The notes: generated by a model from the sequence alone, not told the origin. A stretch of DNA of 64,000 bases from Cladorhizidae sp. MBARI D1340-BT2 (GCA_028752905.1 JAQNBH010000003.1:26103989-26167988), one strand, 5' to 3'; positions 1 through 10,921 are shown, numbered from the stretch's first letter. Program-made: numbers and translations.

Positions 1-84
1 TCTATTCAGTGAAGTGTGGAGAATCTATGAAGCTAACATGTTTAGCTCAAGATAGAGAACACTGAGAGATACCTATCTTGCAAG
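1..84. repeat. Half-monomer a1 (unit 1)
   Basis: First of six related segments of about 88 bp in the unit. It carries CAGTGAAGTGTGG, an imperfect GCTAACATGTTTAGC, GATAGAGAACAC and CCTATCTTG, ending in CAAG. The same blocks in the same order recur in a2 and a3, and in altered form in the b segments. The boundary is set where TCTATT or TCCACT follows CAAG. Confidence 0.8.
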
Positions 85-173
85 TCCACTACAGTGAAGT
101 GTGCAGAATATATGGATGTTTGGTATCAAGAGAGAGCACTTAGAGAGTCCTATCTTAATAGCTATACATCAAG
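85..173. repeat. Half-monomer b1 (unit 1)
   Basis: Second half-monomer. It shares CAGTGAAGTGTG, TGTTTGGTATCAAG, AGAGAGCAC and CCTATCTTA with the a type, but has CAGAATATATGGATG where a has GAGAATCTATGAAGC. Together a1 and b1 make a 173 bp dimer. Confidence 0.8.
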
Positions 174-226
174 TCTATTCAGTGAAGTGTGGATAATCTA
201 CGAAGCTAAACATGTTTAGCATCAAG
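174..226. repeat. Half-monomer a2, left part, interrupted by the core
   Basis: Starts like a1 (TCTATTCAGTGAAGTGTGG) and runs to ATCAAG at 221-226, where satellite homology becomes weak. The continuation expected from a3 (ATCAAGATAGAGAACACAT) is found instead at 606, after the core. Positions 227-245 may be a diverged copy of that same stretch. Confidence 0.75.
205..220. other. 16 bp perfect palindrome next to the core
   Basis: GCTAAACATGTTTAGC is its own reverse complement. It occurs in a2 of every complete unit, ending one base before the ATCAAG that borders the core. In a1 one A is missing, and in a3 the centre reads ACCTG, so only a2 has the perfect form. Its role, if any, is unknown. Confidence 0.85.
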
Positions 227-245
227 TAAGAGTACAATTCATAAC

Positions 246-255
246 TGCCCTAATT
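246..255. repeat. Left 10 bp inverted repeat of the core
   Basis: TGCCCTAATT is the exact reverse complement of 593-602. The two enclose 357 bp. The match does not extend on either side. A 10 bp perfect match at both edges is suggestive of transposon ends but not conclusive. Unit 18 has a C-to-T change inside this arm. Confidence 0.6.
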
Positions 256-423
256 AACAAGACCAAAGTCCCAGATTTTGTCAACTGATAGAGAAGGCCC
301 TTATCTGCAACATGTCAACAGATTATCAATAAATGTAGTGGTTTTTCACTGGCAGGCCACCGCTTTGGCAACTGGAAAACGCCAGGAAAGATCGCAAACC
401 TTACCACTTCAAATCACCATAAC

Positions 424-574
424 CTGCTAATACTTAGAGTAATCAAAATTTTGGCACGTACAAAAGACAGATAATTAGAAGGGCTCTCCGGTGATATAAA
501 TAATTTCTTTTTTGGGTAAAGTGTAGAAAAGTTATGAGCTTTACGGCAAAAAAGCAAGATTTTTGGGGGGAAAA
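424..574. other. Variable segment of the core (unit 1 coordinates)
   Basis: Most sites that tell units apart lie here: 424 C/T, 436 and 438, 442 A/C, 458 G/A, 461 C/G, 465 A/T, 481 G/T, 486 C/A, the A-run at 498-503, 514 G/C/A, 527 A/C/T, 544 C/T, 557 A/G and the T-G-A tract at 560-574. The remaining 760 or so bases of the unit show only a handful of shared variants. Confidence 0.8.
495..502 (+). other. TATA-like string in the core
   Basis: TATAAATA occurs here, but other units read TATAAAAA at the same place. Without transcript evidence or other promoter elements it is only a sequence coincidence worth noting; I do not call a promoter. Confidence 0.15.
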
Positions 575-592
575 TGAGAAACATATAGACCA

Positions 593-602
593 AATTAGGG
601 CA
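593..602. repeat. Right 10 bp inverted repeat of the core
   Basis: AATTAGGGCA, partner of 246-255, followed by AAT and then the satellite sequence ATCAAGATAGAG. The arm is unchanged in all copies I read. Confidence 0.6.
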
Positions 603-605
603 AAT

Positions 606-654
606 ATCAAGATAGAGAACACATAATGAAACCTATCATTCGAATCATATCAAG
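606..654. repeat. Half-monomer a2, right part
   Basis: Resumes a-type sequence at ATCAAGATAGAGAACACAT and ends in ATCAAG before TCCATT. With its left part (174-226) it makes about 96 bp, slightly longer than a1 because of an extra stretch around ATTCGAATCATATC. Confidence 0.75.
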
Positions 655-747
655 TCCATTACAGTGAAGTGTGCAGAATATTATTATGGATGTTTGATAT
701 CAACAGAGAGCACAGGGAGAGACCTATCTTAATAGCTATATATCAAG
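655..747. repeat. Half-monomer b2 (unit 1)
   Basis: b-type segment with CAGTGAAGTGTGCAGAATATT and CCTATCTTAATAGCTATA. It holds the ATT indel (ATTATTATGG or ATTATGG) that separates 912 from 909 bp units. Its CCTATCTTAATAGCTATA matches b1 and is the junction used in the two compound units. Confidence 0.8.
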
Positions 748-838
748 TTTATACAGTGAAGTGTGGAGAATCTATGAAGCTAACCTGTTTAGCATCAAGA
801 TAGAGAACACATAGAGAAACCTATCTTGTGATTCTATG
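748..838. repeat. Half-monomer a3 (unit 1)
   Basis: a-type segment starting TTTATACAGTGAAGTGTGG, with GCTAACCTGTTTAGC in place of the palindrome, then GATAGAGAACACATAG. The end is approximate. Confidence 0.75.
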
Positions 839-912
839 TATGCAGAATATACGGATGTTTGGTATCAAGAGAGAGAACAGAGAGAGGCCTACCTTTAGAG
901 CTATATATCAAG
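839..912. repeat. Half-monomer b3, shortened (unit 1)
   Basis: b-type segment that starts at about TATGCAGAATATACGG and lacks the usual CAGTGAAGTG beginning, hence only about 74 bp. It ends ATATATCAAG, directly before the next unit. Confidence 0.75.
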
Positions 913-1823
913 TCTATTCAGTGAAGTGTGGAGAATCTATGAAGCTAACATGTTTAGCTCAAGATAGAGAACACTGAGAGATACCTATCTTGCAAGTCCA
1001 CTACAGTGAAGTGTGCAGAATATATGGATGTTTGGTATCAAGAGAGAGCACTTAGAGAGTCCTATCTTAATAGCTATACATCAAGTCTATTCAGTGAAGT
1101 GTGGATAATCTACGAAGCTAAACATGTTTAGCATCAAGTAAGAGTACAATTCATAACTGCCCTAATTAACAAGACCAAAGTCCAAGATTTTGTCAACTGA
1201 TAGAGAAGGCCCTTATCTGCAACATGTCAACAGATTATCAATAAATGTAGTGGTTTTTCACTGGCAGGCCACCGCTTTGGCAACTGGAAAACGCCAGGAA
1301 AGATCGCAAACCTTACCACTTCAAATCACCATAACTTGCTAATACTTAGAGTAATCAAAATTTTGGCACGTACAAAAGACAGATAATTAGAAGGGCTCTC
1401 CGGTGATATAAATAATTTCTTTTTTGGGTAAAGTGTAGAAAAGTTATGAGCTTTACGGCAAAAAAGCAAGATTTTTGGGGGGGAAATGAGAAACATATAG
1501 ACCAAATTAGGGCAAATATCAAGATAGAGAACACATAATGAAACCTATCATTCGAATCATATCAAGTCCATTACAGTGAAGTGTGCAGAATATTATTATG
1601 GATGTTTGATATCAACAGAGAGCACAGGGAGAGACCTATCTTAATAGCTATATATCAAGTTTATACAGTGAAGTGTGGAGAATCTATGAAGCTAACCTGT
1701 TTAGCATCAAGATAGAGAACACATAGAGAAACCTATCTTGTGATTCTATGTATGCAGAATATACGGATGTTTGGTACAAGAGAGAGAACAGAGAGAGGCC
1801 TACCTTTAGAGCTATATATCAAG
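913..1823. repeat. Satellite unit 2 (911 bp)
   Basis: 272A, 486C, A3TA2, T5G7A3, +ATT, 865T missing. The 272A and 865 deletion pair is shared only with unit 6, four units on. Confidence 0.95.
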
Positions 1824-2732
1824 TCTATTCAGTGAAGTGTGGAGAATCTATGAAGCTAACATGTTTAGCTCAAGATAGAGAACACTGAGAGATACCTATC
1901 TTGCAAGTCCACTACAGTGAAGTGTGCAGAATATATGGATGTTTGGTATCAAGAGAGAGCACTTAGAGAGTCCTATCTTAATAGCTATACATCAAGTCTA
2001 TTCAGTGAAGTGTGGATAATCTACGAAGCTAAACATGTTTAGCATCAAGTAAGAGTACAATTCATAACTGCCCTAATTAACAAGACCAAAGTCCCAGATT
2101 TTGTCAACTGATAGAGAAGGCCCTTATCTGCAACATGTCAACAGATTATCAATAAATGTAGTGGTTTTTCACTGGCAGGCCACCGCTTTGGCAACTGGAA
2201 AACGCCAGGAAAGATCGCAAACCTTACCACTTCAAATCACCATAACTTGCTAATACTTAGAGTACTCAAAATTTTGGCACGTACAAAAGACAGATAATTA
2301 GAAGGGCTATCCGGTGATATAAAAAATTTCTTTTTTGGGTAAAGTGTAGCAAAGTTATGAGCTTTACGGCAAAAAAGCAAGATTTTTGGGGGGAAAATGA
2401 GAAACATATAGACCAAATTAGGGCAAATATCAAGATAGAGAACACATAATGAAACCTATCATTCGAATCATATCAAGTCCATTACAGTGAAGTGTGCAGA
2501 ATATTATGGATGTTTGATATCAACAGAGAGCACAGGGAGAGACCTATCTTAATAGCTATATATCAAGTTTATACAGTGAAGTGTGGAGAATCTATGAAGC
2601 TAACCTGTTTAGCATCAAGATAGAGAACACATAGAGAAACCTATCTTGTGATTCTATGTATGCAGAATATACGGATGTTTGGTATCAAGAGAGAGAACAG
2701 AGAGAGGCCTACCTTTAGAGCTATATATCAAG
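1824..2732. repeat. Satellite unit 3 (909 bp)
   Basis: 442C, 527C. Confidence 0.95.
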
Positions 2733-3644
2733 TCTATTCAGTGAAGTGTGGAGAATCTATGAAGCTAACATGTTTAGCTCAAGATAGAGAACACTGAGAG
2801 ATACCTATCTTGCAAGTCCACTACAGTGAAGTGTGCAGAATATATGGATGTTTGGTATCAAGAGAGAGCACTTAGAGAGTCCTATCTTAATAGCTATACA
2901 TCAAGTCTATTCAGTGAAGTGTGGATAATCTACGAAGCTAAACATGTTTAGCATCAAGTAAGAGTACAATTCATAACTGCCCTAATTAACAAGACCAAAG
3001 TCCCAGATTTTGTCAACTGATAGAGAAGGCCCTTATCTGCAACATGTCAACAGATTATCAATAAATGTAGTGGTTTTTCACTGGCAGGCCACCGCTTTGG
3101 CAACTGGAAAACGCCAGGAAAGATCGCAAACCTTACCACTTCAAATCACCATAACTTGCTAATACTTAGAGTAATCAAAATTTTGGCACGTACAAAAGAC
3201 AGATAATTAGAAGGGCTATCCGGTGATATAAAAATTTCCTTTTTTGGGTAAAGTGTAGAAAAGTTATGAGCTTTACGGCAAAAAAGCAAGATTTTTGGGG
3301 GGGAAATGAGAAACATATAGACCAAATTAGGGCAAATATCAAGATAGAGAACACATAATGAAACCTATCATTCGAATCATATCAAGTCCATTACAGTGAA
3401 GTGTGCAGAATATTATTATGGATGTTTGATATCAACAGAGAGCACAGGGAGAGACCTATCTTAATAGCTATATATCAAGTTTATACAGTGAAGTGTGGAG
3501 AATCTATGAAGCTAACCTGTTTAGCATCAAGATAGAGAACACATAGAGAAACCTATCTTGTGATTCTATGTATGCAGAATATACGGATGTTTGGTATCAA
3601 GAGAGAGAACAGAGAGAGGCCTACCTTTAGAGCTATATATCAAG
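2733..3644. repeat. Satellite unit 4 (912 bp)
   Basis: A5T3C2 in place of A6T3C, T5G7A3, +ATT. Same type as units 13 and 16. Confidence 0.95.
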
Positions 3645-4556
3645 TCTATTCAGTGAAGTGTGGAGAATCTATGAAGCTAACATGTTTAGCTCAAGATAGA
3701 GAACACTGAGAGATACCTATCTTGCAAGTCCACTACAGTGAAGTGTGCAGAATATATGGATGTTTGGTATCAAGAGAGAGCACTTAGAGAGTCCTATCTT
3801 AATAGCTATACATCAAGTCTATTCAGTGAAGTGTGGATAATCTACGAAGCTAAACATGTTTAGCATCAAGTAAGAGTACAATTCATAACTGCCCTAATTA
3901 ACAAGACCAAAGTCCCAGATTTTGTCAACTGATAGAGAAGGCCCTTATCTGCAACATGTCAACAGATTATCAATAAATGTAGTGGTTTTTCACTGGCAGG
4001 CCACCGCTTTGGCAACTGGAAAACGCCAGGAAAGATCGCAAACCTTACCACTTCAAATCACCATAACCTGCTAATACTTAGAGTAATCAAAATTTTGGCA
4101 CGTACAAAAGACAGATAATTAGAAGGGCTCTCCGGTGATATAAATAATTTCTTTTTTGGGTAAAGTGTAGAAAAGTTATGAGCTTTACGGCAAAAAAGCA
4201 AGATTTTTGGGGGGAAAATGAGAAACATATAGACCAAATTAGGGCAAATATCAAGATAGAGAACACATAATGAAACCTATCATTCGAATCATATCAAGTC
4301 CATTACAGTGAAGTGTGCAGAATATTATTATGGATGTTTGATATCAACAGAGAGCACAGGGAGAGACCTATCTTAATAGCTATATATCAAGTTTATACAG
4401 TGAAGTGTGGAGAATCTATGAAGCTAACCTGTTTAGCATCAAGATAGAGAACACATAGAGAAACCTATCTTGTGATTCTATGTATGCAGAATATACGGAT
4501 GTTTGGTATCAAGAGAGAGAACAGAGAGAGGCCTACCTTTAGAGCTATATATCAAG
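3645..4556. repeat. Satellite unit 5 (912 bp)
   Basis: 424C, 486C, A3TA2, +ATT. Same signature as unit 1. Confidence 0.95.
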
Positions 4557-5467
4557 TCTATTCAGTGAAGTGTGGAGAATCTATGAAGCTAACATGTTTA
4601 GCTCAAGATAGAGAACACTGAGAGATACCTATCTTGCAAGTCCACTACAGTGAAGTGTGCAGAATATATGGATGTTTGGTATCAAGAGAGAGCACTTAGA
4701 GAGTCCTATCTTAATAGCTATACATCAAGTCTATTCAGTGAAGTGTGGATAATCTACGAAGCTAAACATGTTTAGCATCAAGTAAGAGTACAATTCATAA
4801 CTGCCCTAATTAACAAGACCAAAGTCCAAGATTTTGTCAACTGATAGAGAAGGCCCTTATCTGCAACATGTCAACAGATTATCAATAAATGTAGTGGTTT
4901 TTCACTGGCAGGCCACCGCTTTGGCAACTGGAAAACGCCAGGAAAGATCGCAAACCTTACCACTTCAAATCACCATAACTTGCTAATACTTAGAGTAATC
5001 AAAATTTTGGCACGTACAAAAGACAGATAATTAGAAGGGCTATCCGGTGATATAAATAATTTCTTTTTTGGGTAAAGTGTAGAAAAGTTATGAGCTTTAC
5101 GGCAAAAAAGCAAGATTTTTGGGGGGGAAATGAGAAACATATAGACCAAATTAGGGCAAATATCAAGATAGAGAACACATAATGAAACCTATCATTCGAA
5201 TCATATCAAGTCCATTACAGTGAAGTGTGCAGAATATTATTATGGATGTTTGATATCAACAGAGAGCACAGGGAGAGACCTATCTTAATAGCTATATATC
5301 AAGTTTATACAGTGAAGTGTGGAGAATCTATGAAGCTAACCTGTTTAGCATCAAGATAGAGAACACATAGAGAAACCTATCTTGTGATTCTATGTATGCA
5401 GAATATACGGATGTTTGGTACAAGAGAGAGAACAGAGAGAGGCCTACCTTTAGAGCTATATATCAAG
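4557..5467. repeat. Satellite unit 6 (911 bp)
   Basis: 272A, A3TA2, T5G7A3, +ATT, 865T missing. Like unit 2 except 486A. Confidence 0.95.
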
Positions 5468-6376
5468 TCTATTCAGTGAAGTGTGGAGAATCTATGAAGC
5501 TAACATGTTTAGCTCAAGATAGAGAACACTGAGAGATACCTATCTTGCAAGTCCACTACAGTGAAGTGTGCAGAATATATGGATGTTTGGTATCAAGAGA
5601 GAGCACTTAGAGAGTCCTATCTTAATAGCTATACATCAAGTCTATTCAGTGAAGTGTGGATAATCTACGAAGCTAAACATGTTTAGCATCAAGTAAGAGT
5701 ACAATTCATAACTGCCCTAATTAACAAGACCAAAGTCCCAGATTTTGTCAACTGATAGAGAAGGCCCTTATCTGCAACATGTCAACAGATTATCAATAAA
5801 TGTAGTGGTTTTTCACTGGCAGGCCACCGCTTTGGCAACTGGAAAACGCCAGGAAAGATCGCAAACCTTACCACTTCAAATCACCATAACCTGCTAATAC
5901 TTAGAGTAATCAAAATTTTGGCACGTACAAAAGACAGATAATTAGAAGGGCTCTCCGGTGATATAAATAATTTCTTTTTTGGGTAAAGTGTAGAAAAGTT
6001 ATGAGCTTTACGGCAAAAAAGCAAGATTTTTGGGGGGAAAATGAGAAACATATAGACCAAATTAGGGCAAATATCAAGATAGAGAACACATAATGAAACC
6101 TATCATTCGAATCATATCAAGTCCATTACAGTGAAGTGTGCAGAATATTATGGATGTTTGATATCAATAGAGAGCACAGGGAGAGACCTATCTTAATAGC
6201 TATATATCAAGTTTATACAGTGAAGTGTGGAGAATCTATGAAGCTAACCTGTTTAGCATCAAGATAGAGAACACATAGAGAAACCTATCTTGTGATTCTA
6301 TGTATGCAGAATATACGGATGTTTGGTATCAAGAGAGAGAACAGAGAGAGGCCTACCTTTAGAGCTATATATCAAG
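5468..6376. repeat. Satellite unit 7 (909 bp)
   Basis: 424C, 486C, A3TA2, 704T. The 704T change is shared only with unit 9. Confidence 0.95.
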
Positions 6377-7285
6377 TCTATTCAGTGAAGTGTGGAGAAT
6401 CTATGAAGCTAACATGTTTAGCTCAAGATAGAGAACACTGAGAGATACCTATCTTGCAAGTCCACTACAGTGAAGTGTGCAGAATATATGGATGTTTGGT
6501 ATCAAGAGAGAGCACTTAGAGAGTCCTATCTTAATAGCTATACATCAAGTCTATTCAGTGAAGTGTGGATAATCTACGAAGCTAAACATGTTTAGCATCA
6601 AGTAAGAGTACAATTCATAACTGCCCTAATTAACAAGACCAAAGTCCCAGATTTTGTCAACTGATAGAGAAGGCCCTTATCTGCAACATGTCAACAGATT
6701 ATCAATAAATGTAGTGGTTTTTCACTGGCAGGCCACCGCTTTGGCAACTGGAAAACGCCAGGAAAGATCGCAAACCTTACCACTTCAAATCACCATAACT
6801 TGCTAATACTTAGAGTACTCAAAATTTTGGCACGTACAAATGACAGATAATTAGAAGGGCTATCCGGTGATATAAAAAATTTCTTTTTTGGGTAAAGTGT
6901 AGCAAAGTTATGAGCTTTACGGCAAAAAAGCAAGATTTTTGGGGGGAAAATGAGAAACATATAGACCAAATTAGGGCAAATATCAAGATAGAGAACACAT
7001 AATGAAACCTATCATTCGAATCATATCAAGTCCATTACAGTGAAGTGTGCAGAATATTATGGATGTTTGATATCAACAGAGAGCACAGGGAGAGACCTAT
7101 CTTAATAGCTATATATCAAGTTTATACAGTGAAGTGTGGAGAATCTATGAAGCTAACCTGTTTAGCATCAAGATAGAGAACACATAGAGAAACCTATCTT
7201 GTGATTCTATGTATGCAGAATATACGGATGTTTGGTATCAAGAGAGAGAACAGAGAGAGGCCTACCTTTAGAGCTATATATCAAG
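6377..7285. repeat. Satellite unit 8 (909 bp)
   Basis: 442C, 465T, 527C. Same signature as units 10, 11, 12 and 15. Confidence 0.95.
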
Positions 7286-8194
7286 TCTATTCAGTGAAGT
7301 GTGGAGAATCTATGAAGCTAACATGTTTAGCTCAAGATAGAGAACACTGAGAGATACCTATCTTGCAAGTCCACTACAGTGAAGTGTGCAGAATATATGG
7401 ATGTTTGGTATCAAGAGAGAGCACTTAGAGAGTCCTATCTTAATAGCTATACATCAAGTCTATTCAGTGAAGTGTGGATAATCTACGAAGCTAAACATGT
7501 TTAGCATCAAGTAAGAGTACAATTCATAACTGCCCTAATTAACAAGACCAAAGTCCCAGATTTTGTCAACTGATAGAGAAGGCCCTTATCTGCAACATGT
7601 CAACAGATTATCAATAAATGTAGTGGTTTTTCACTGGCAGGCCACCGCTTTGGCAACTGGAAAACGCCAGGAAAGATCGCAAACCTTACCACTTCAAATC
7701 ACCATAACCTGCTAATACTTAGAGTAATCAAAATTTTGGCACGTACAAAAGACAGATAATTAGAAGGGCTCTCCGGTGATATAAATAATTTCTTTTTTGG
7801 GTAAAGTGTAGAAAAGTTATGAGCTTTACGGCAAAAAAGCAAGATTTTTGGGGGGAAAATGAGAAACATATAGACCAAATTAGGGCAAATATCAAGATAG
7901 AGAACACATAATGAAACCTATCATTCGAATCATATCAAGTCCATTACAGTGAAGTGTGCAGAATATTATGGATGTTTGATATCAATAGAGAGCACAGGGA
8001 GAGACCTATCTTAATAGCTATATATCAAGTTTATACAGTGAAGTGTGGAGAATCTATGAAGCTAACCTGTTTAGCATCAAGATAGAGAACACATAGAGAA
8101 ACCTATCTTGTGATTCTATGTATGCAGAATATACGGATGTTTGGTATCAAGAGAGAGAACAGAGAGAGGCCTACCTTTAGAGCTATATATCAAG
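7286..8194. repeat. Satellite unit 9 (909 bp)
   Basis: 424C, 486C, A3TA2, 704T; repeats unit 7 at +1,818 bp. Confidence 0.95.
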
Positions 8195-10921
8195 TCTATT
8201 CAGTGAAGTGTGGAGAATCTATGAAGCTAACATGTTTAGCTCAAGATAGAGAACACTGAGAGATACCTATCTTGCAAGTCCACTACAGTGAAGTGTGCAG
8301 AATATATGGATGTTTGGTATCAAGAGAGAGCACTTAGAGAGTCCTATCTTAATAGCTATACATCAAGTCTATTCAGTGAAGTGTGGATAATCTACGAAGC
8401 TAAACATGTTTAGCATCAAGTAAGAGTACAATTCATAACTGCCCTAATTAACAAGACCAAAGTCCCAGATTTTGTCAACTGATAGAGAAGGCCCTTATCT
8501 GCAACATGTCAACAGATTATCAATAAATGTAGTGGTTTTTCACTGGCAGGCCACCGCTTTGGCAACTGGAAAACGCCAGGAAAGATCGCAAACCTTACCA
8601 CTTCAAATCACCATAACTTGCTAATACTTAGAGTACTCAAAATTTTGGCACGTACAAATGACAGATAATTAGAAGGGCTATCCGGTGATATAAAAAATTT
8701 CTTTTTTGGGTAAAGTGTAGCAAAGTTATGAGCTTTACGGCAAAAAAGCAAGATTTTTGGGGGGAAAATGAGAAACATATAGACCAAATTAGGGCAAATA
8801 TCAAGATAGAGAACACATAATGAAACCTATCATTCGAATCATATCAAGTCCATTACAGTGAAGTGTGCAGAATATTATGGATGTTTGATATCAACAGAGA
8901 GCACAGGGAGAGACCTATCTTAATAGCTATATATCAAGTTTATACAGTGAAGTGTGGAGAATCTATGAAGCTAACCTGTTTAGCATCAAGATAGAGAACA
9001 CATAGAGAAACCTATCTTGTGATTCTATGTATGCAGAATATACGGATGTTTGGTATCAAGAGAGAGAACAGAGAGAGGCCTACCTTTAGAGCTATATATC
9101 AAGTCTATTCAGTGAAGTGTGGAGAATCTATGAAGCTAACATGTTTAGCTCAAGATAGAGAACACTGAGAGATACCTATCTTGCAAGTCCACTACAGTGA
9201 AGTGTGCAGAATATATGGATGTTTGGTATCAAGAGAGAGCACTTAGAGAGTCCTATCTTAATAGCTATACATCAAGTCTATTCAGTGAAGTGTGGATAAT
9301 CTACGAAGCTAAACATGTTTAGCATCAAGTAAGAGTACAATTCATAACTGCCCTAATTAACAAGACCAAAGTCCCAGATTTTGTCAACTGATAGAGAAGG
9401 CCCTTATCTGCAACATGTCAACAGATTATCAATAAATGTAGTGGTTTTTCACTGGCAGGCCACCGCTTTGGCAACTGGAAAACGCCAGGAAAGATCGCAA
9501 ACCTTACCACTTCAAATCACCATAACTTGCTAATACTTAGAGTACTCAAAATTTTGGCACGTACAAATGACAGATAATTAGAAGGGCTATCCGGTGATAT
9601 AAAAAATTTCTTTTTTGGGTAAAGTGTAGCAAAGTTATGAGCTTTACGGCAAAAAAGCAAGATTTTTGGGGGGAAAATGAGAAACATATAGACCAAATTA
9701 GGGCAAATATCAAGATAGAGAACACATAATGAAACCTATCATTCGAATCATATCAAGTCCATTACAGTGAAGTGTGCAGAATATTATGGATGTTTGATAT
9801 CAACAGAGAGCACAGGGAGAGACCTATCTTAATAGCTATATATCAAGTTTATACAGTGAAGTGTGGAGAATCTATGAAGCTAACCTGTTTAGCATCAAGA
9901 TAGAGAACACATAGAGAAACCTATCTTGTGATTCTATGTATGCAGAATATACGGATGTTTGGTATCAAGAGAGAGAACAGAGAGAGGCCTACCTTTAGAG
10001 CTATATATCAAGTCTATTCAGTGAAGTGTGGAGAATCTATGAAGCTAACATGTTTAGCTCAAGATAGAGAACACTGAGAGATACCTATCTTGCAAGTCCA
10101 CTACAGTGAAGTGTGCAGAATATATGGATGTTTGGTATCAAGAGAGAGCACTTAGAGAGTCCTATCTTAATAGCTATACATCAAGTCTATTCAGTGAAGT
10201 GTGGATAATCTACGAAGCTAAACATGTTTAGCATCAAGTAAGAGTACAATTCATAACTGCCCTAATTAACAAGACCAAAGTCCCAGATTTTGTCAACTGA
10301 TAGAGAAGGCCCTTATCTGCAACATGTCAACAGATTATCAATAAATGTAGTGGTTTTTCACTGGCAGGCCACCGCTTTGGCAACTGGAAAACGCCAGGAA
10401 AGATCGCAAACCTTACCACTTCAAATCACCATAACTTGCTAATACTTAGAGTACTCAAAATTTTGGCACGTACAAATGACAGATAATTAGAAGGGCTATC
10501 CGGTGATATAAAAAATTTCTTTTTTGGGTAAAGTGTAGCAAAGTTATGAGCTTTACGGCAAAAAAGCAAGATTTTTGGGGGGAAAATGAGAAACATATAG
10601 ACCAAATTAGGGCAAATATCAAGATAGAGAACACATAATGAAACCTATCATTCGAATCATATCAAGTCCATTACAGTGAAGTGTGCAGAATATTATGGAT
10701 GTTTGATATCAACAGAGAGCACAGGGAGAGACCTATCTTAATAGCTATATATCAAGTTTATACAGTGAAGTGTGGAGAATCTATGAAGCTAACCTGTTTA
10801 GCATCAAGATAGAGAACACATAGAGAAACCTATCTTGTGATTCTATGTATGCAGAATATACGGATGTTTGGTATCAAGAGAGAGAACAGAGAGAGGCCTA
10901 CCTTTAGAGCTATATATCAAG
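8195..10921. repeat. Satellite units 10-12 (3 x 909 bp)
   Basis: Starts 8195, 9104 and 10013. All three carry 442C, 465T, 527C and I noticed no difference between them, so single-unit duplication is very recent here. Confidence 0.95.

Larger units (their letters stand above)
227..605. repeat. Core segment splitting half-monomer a2 (unit 1)
   Basis: About 380 bp with no visible similarity to the half-monomers. It lies between two ATCAAG copies (221-226 and 606-611). Removing 385 bp leaves 527 bp, equal to six segments averaging 88 bp, so the core looks like an insertion into an older simpler satellite. It is relatively richer in C and CpG (GGCCACCGCTTTGG at 355-368, AACGCC at 378-383), holds a TATAAATA string and a T-G-A homopolymer tract, and contains most of the variable sites. 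Its inverted-repeat edges suggest a short non-autonomous DNA element, but no clean target-site duplication is seen and there is no coding capacity. It could also be unrelated sequence captured by recombination. Confidence 0.75.
1..912. repeat. Satellite unit 1 (912 bp)
   Basis: Reference for numbering. Departures from the default: 424C, 486C, A3TA2, +ATT. Closest to unit 5. The first base is the window edge and also the unit start. Confidence 0.95.

Noticed and set aside
370..386. CENP-B box-like string around CAACTGGAAAACGCC
   Set aside because: TGGAAAACG resembles part of the box, but the essential TTCG and CGGG parts are absent.
495..502. Promoter at TATAAATA, with AATAAA at about 330 as a polyadenylation signal
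   Set aside because: Short AT-rich strings are expected by chance in this sequence. The TATA-like string changes to TATAAAAA in many units, AATAAA lies upstream of it rather than downstream, and there is no coding frame to serve.
227..605. Autonomous transposon in the core
   Set aside because: It is too short, has no coding capacity and no clear target-site duplication. At most it is a remnant of a non-autonomous element.
638..648. RNA polymerase III B-box-like ATTCGAATC, as in SINEs and tRNAs
   Set aside because: The short match stands alone. I found no A-box at suitable distance upstream and no tRNA-like fold or A-rich tail.
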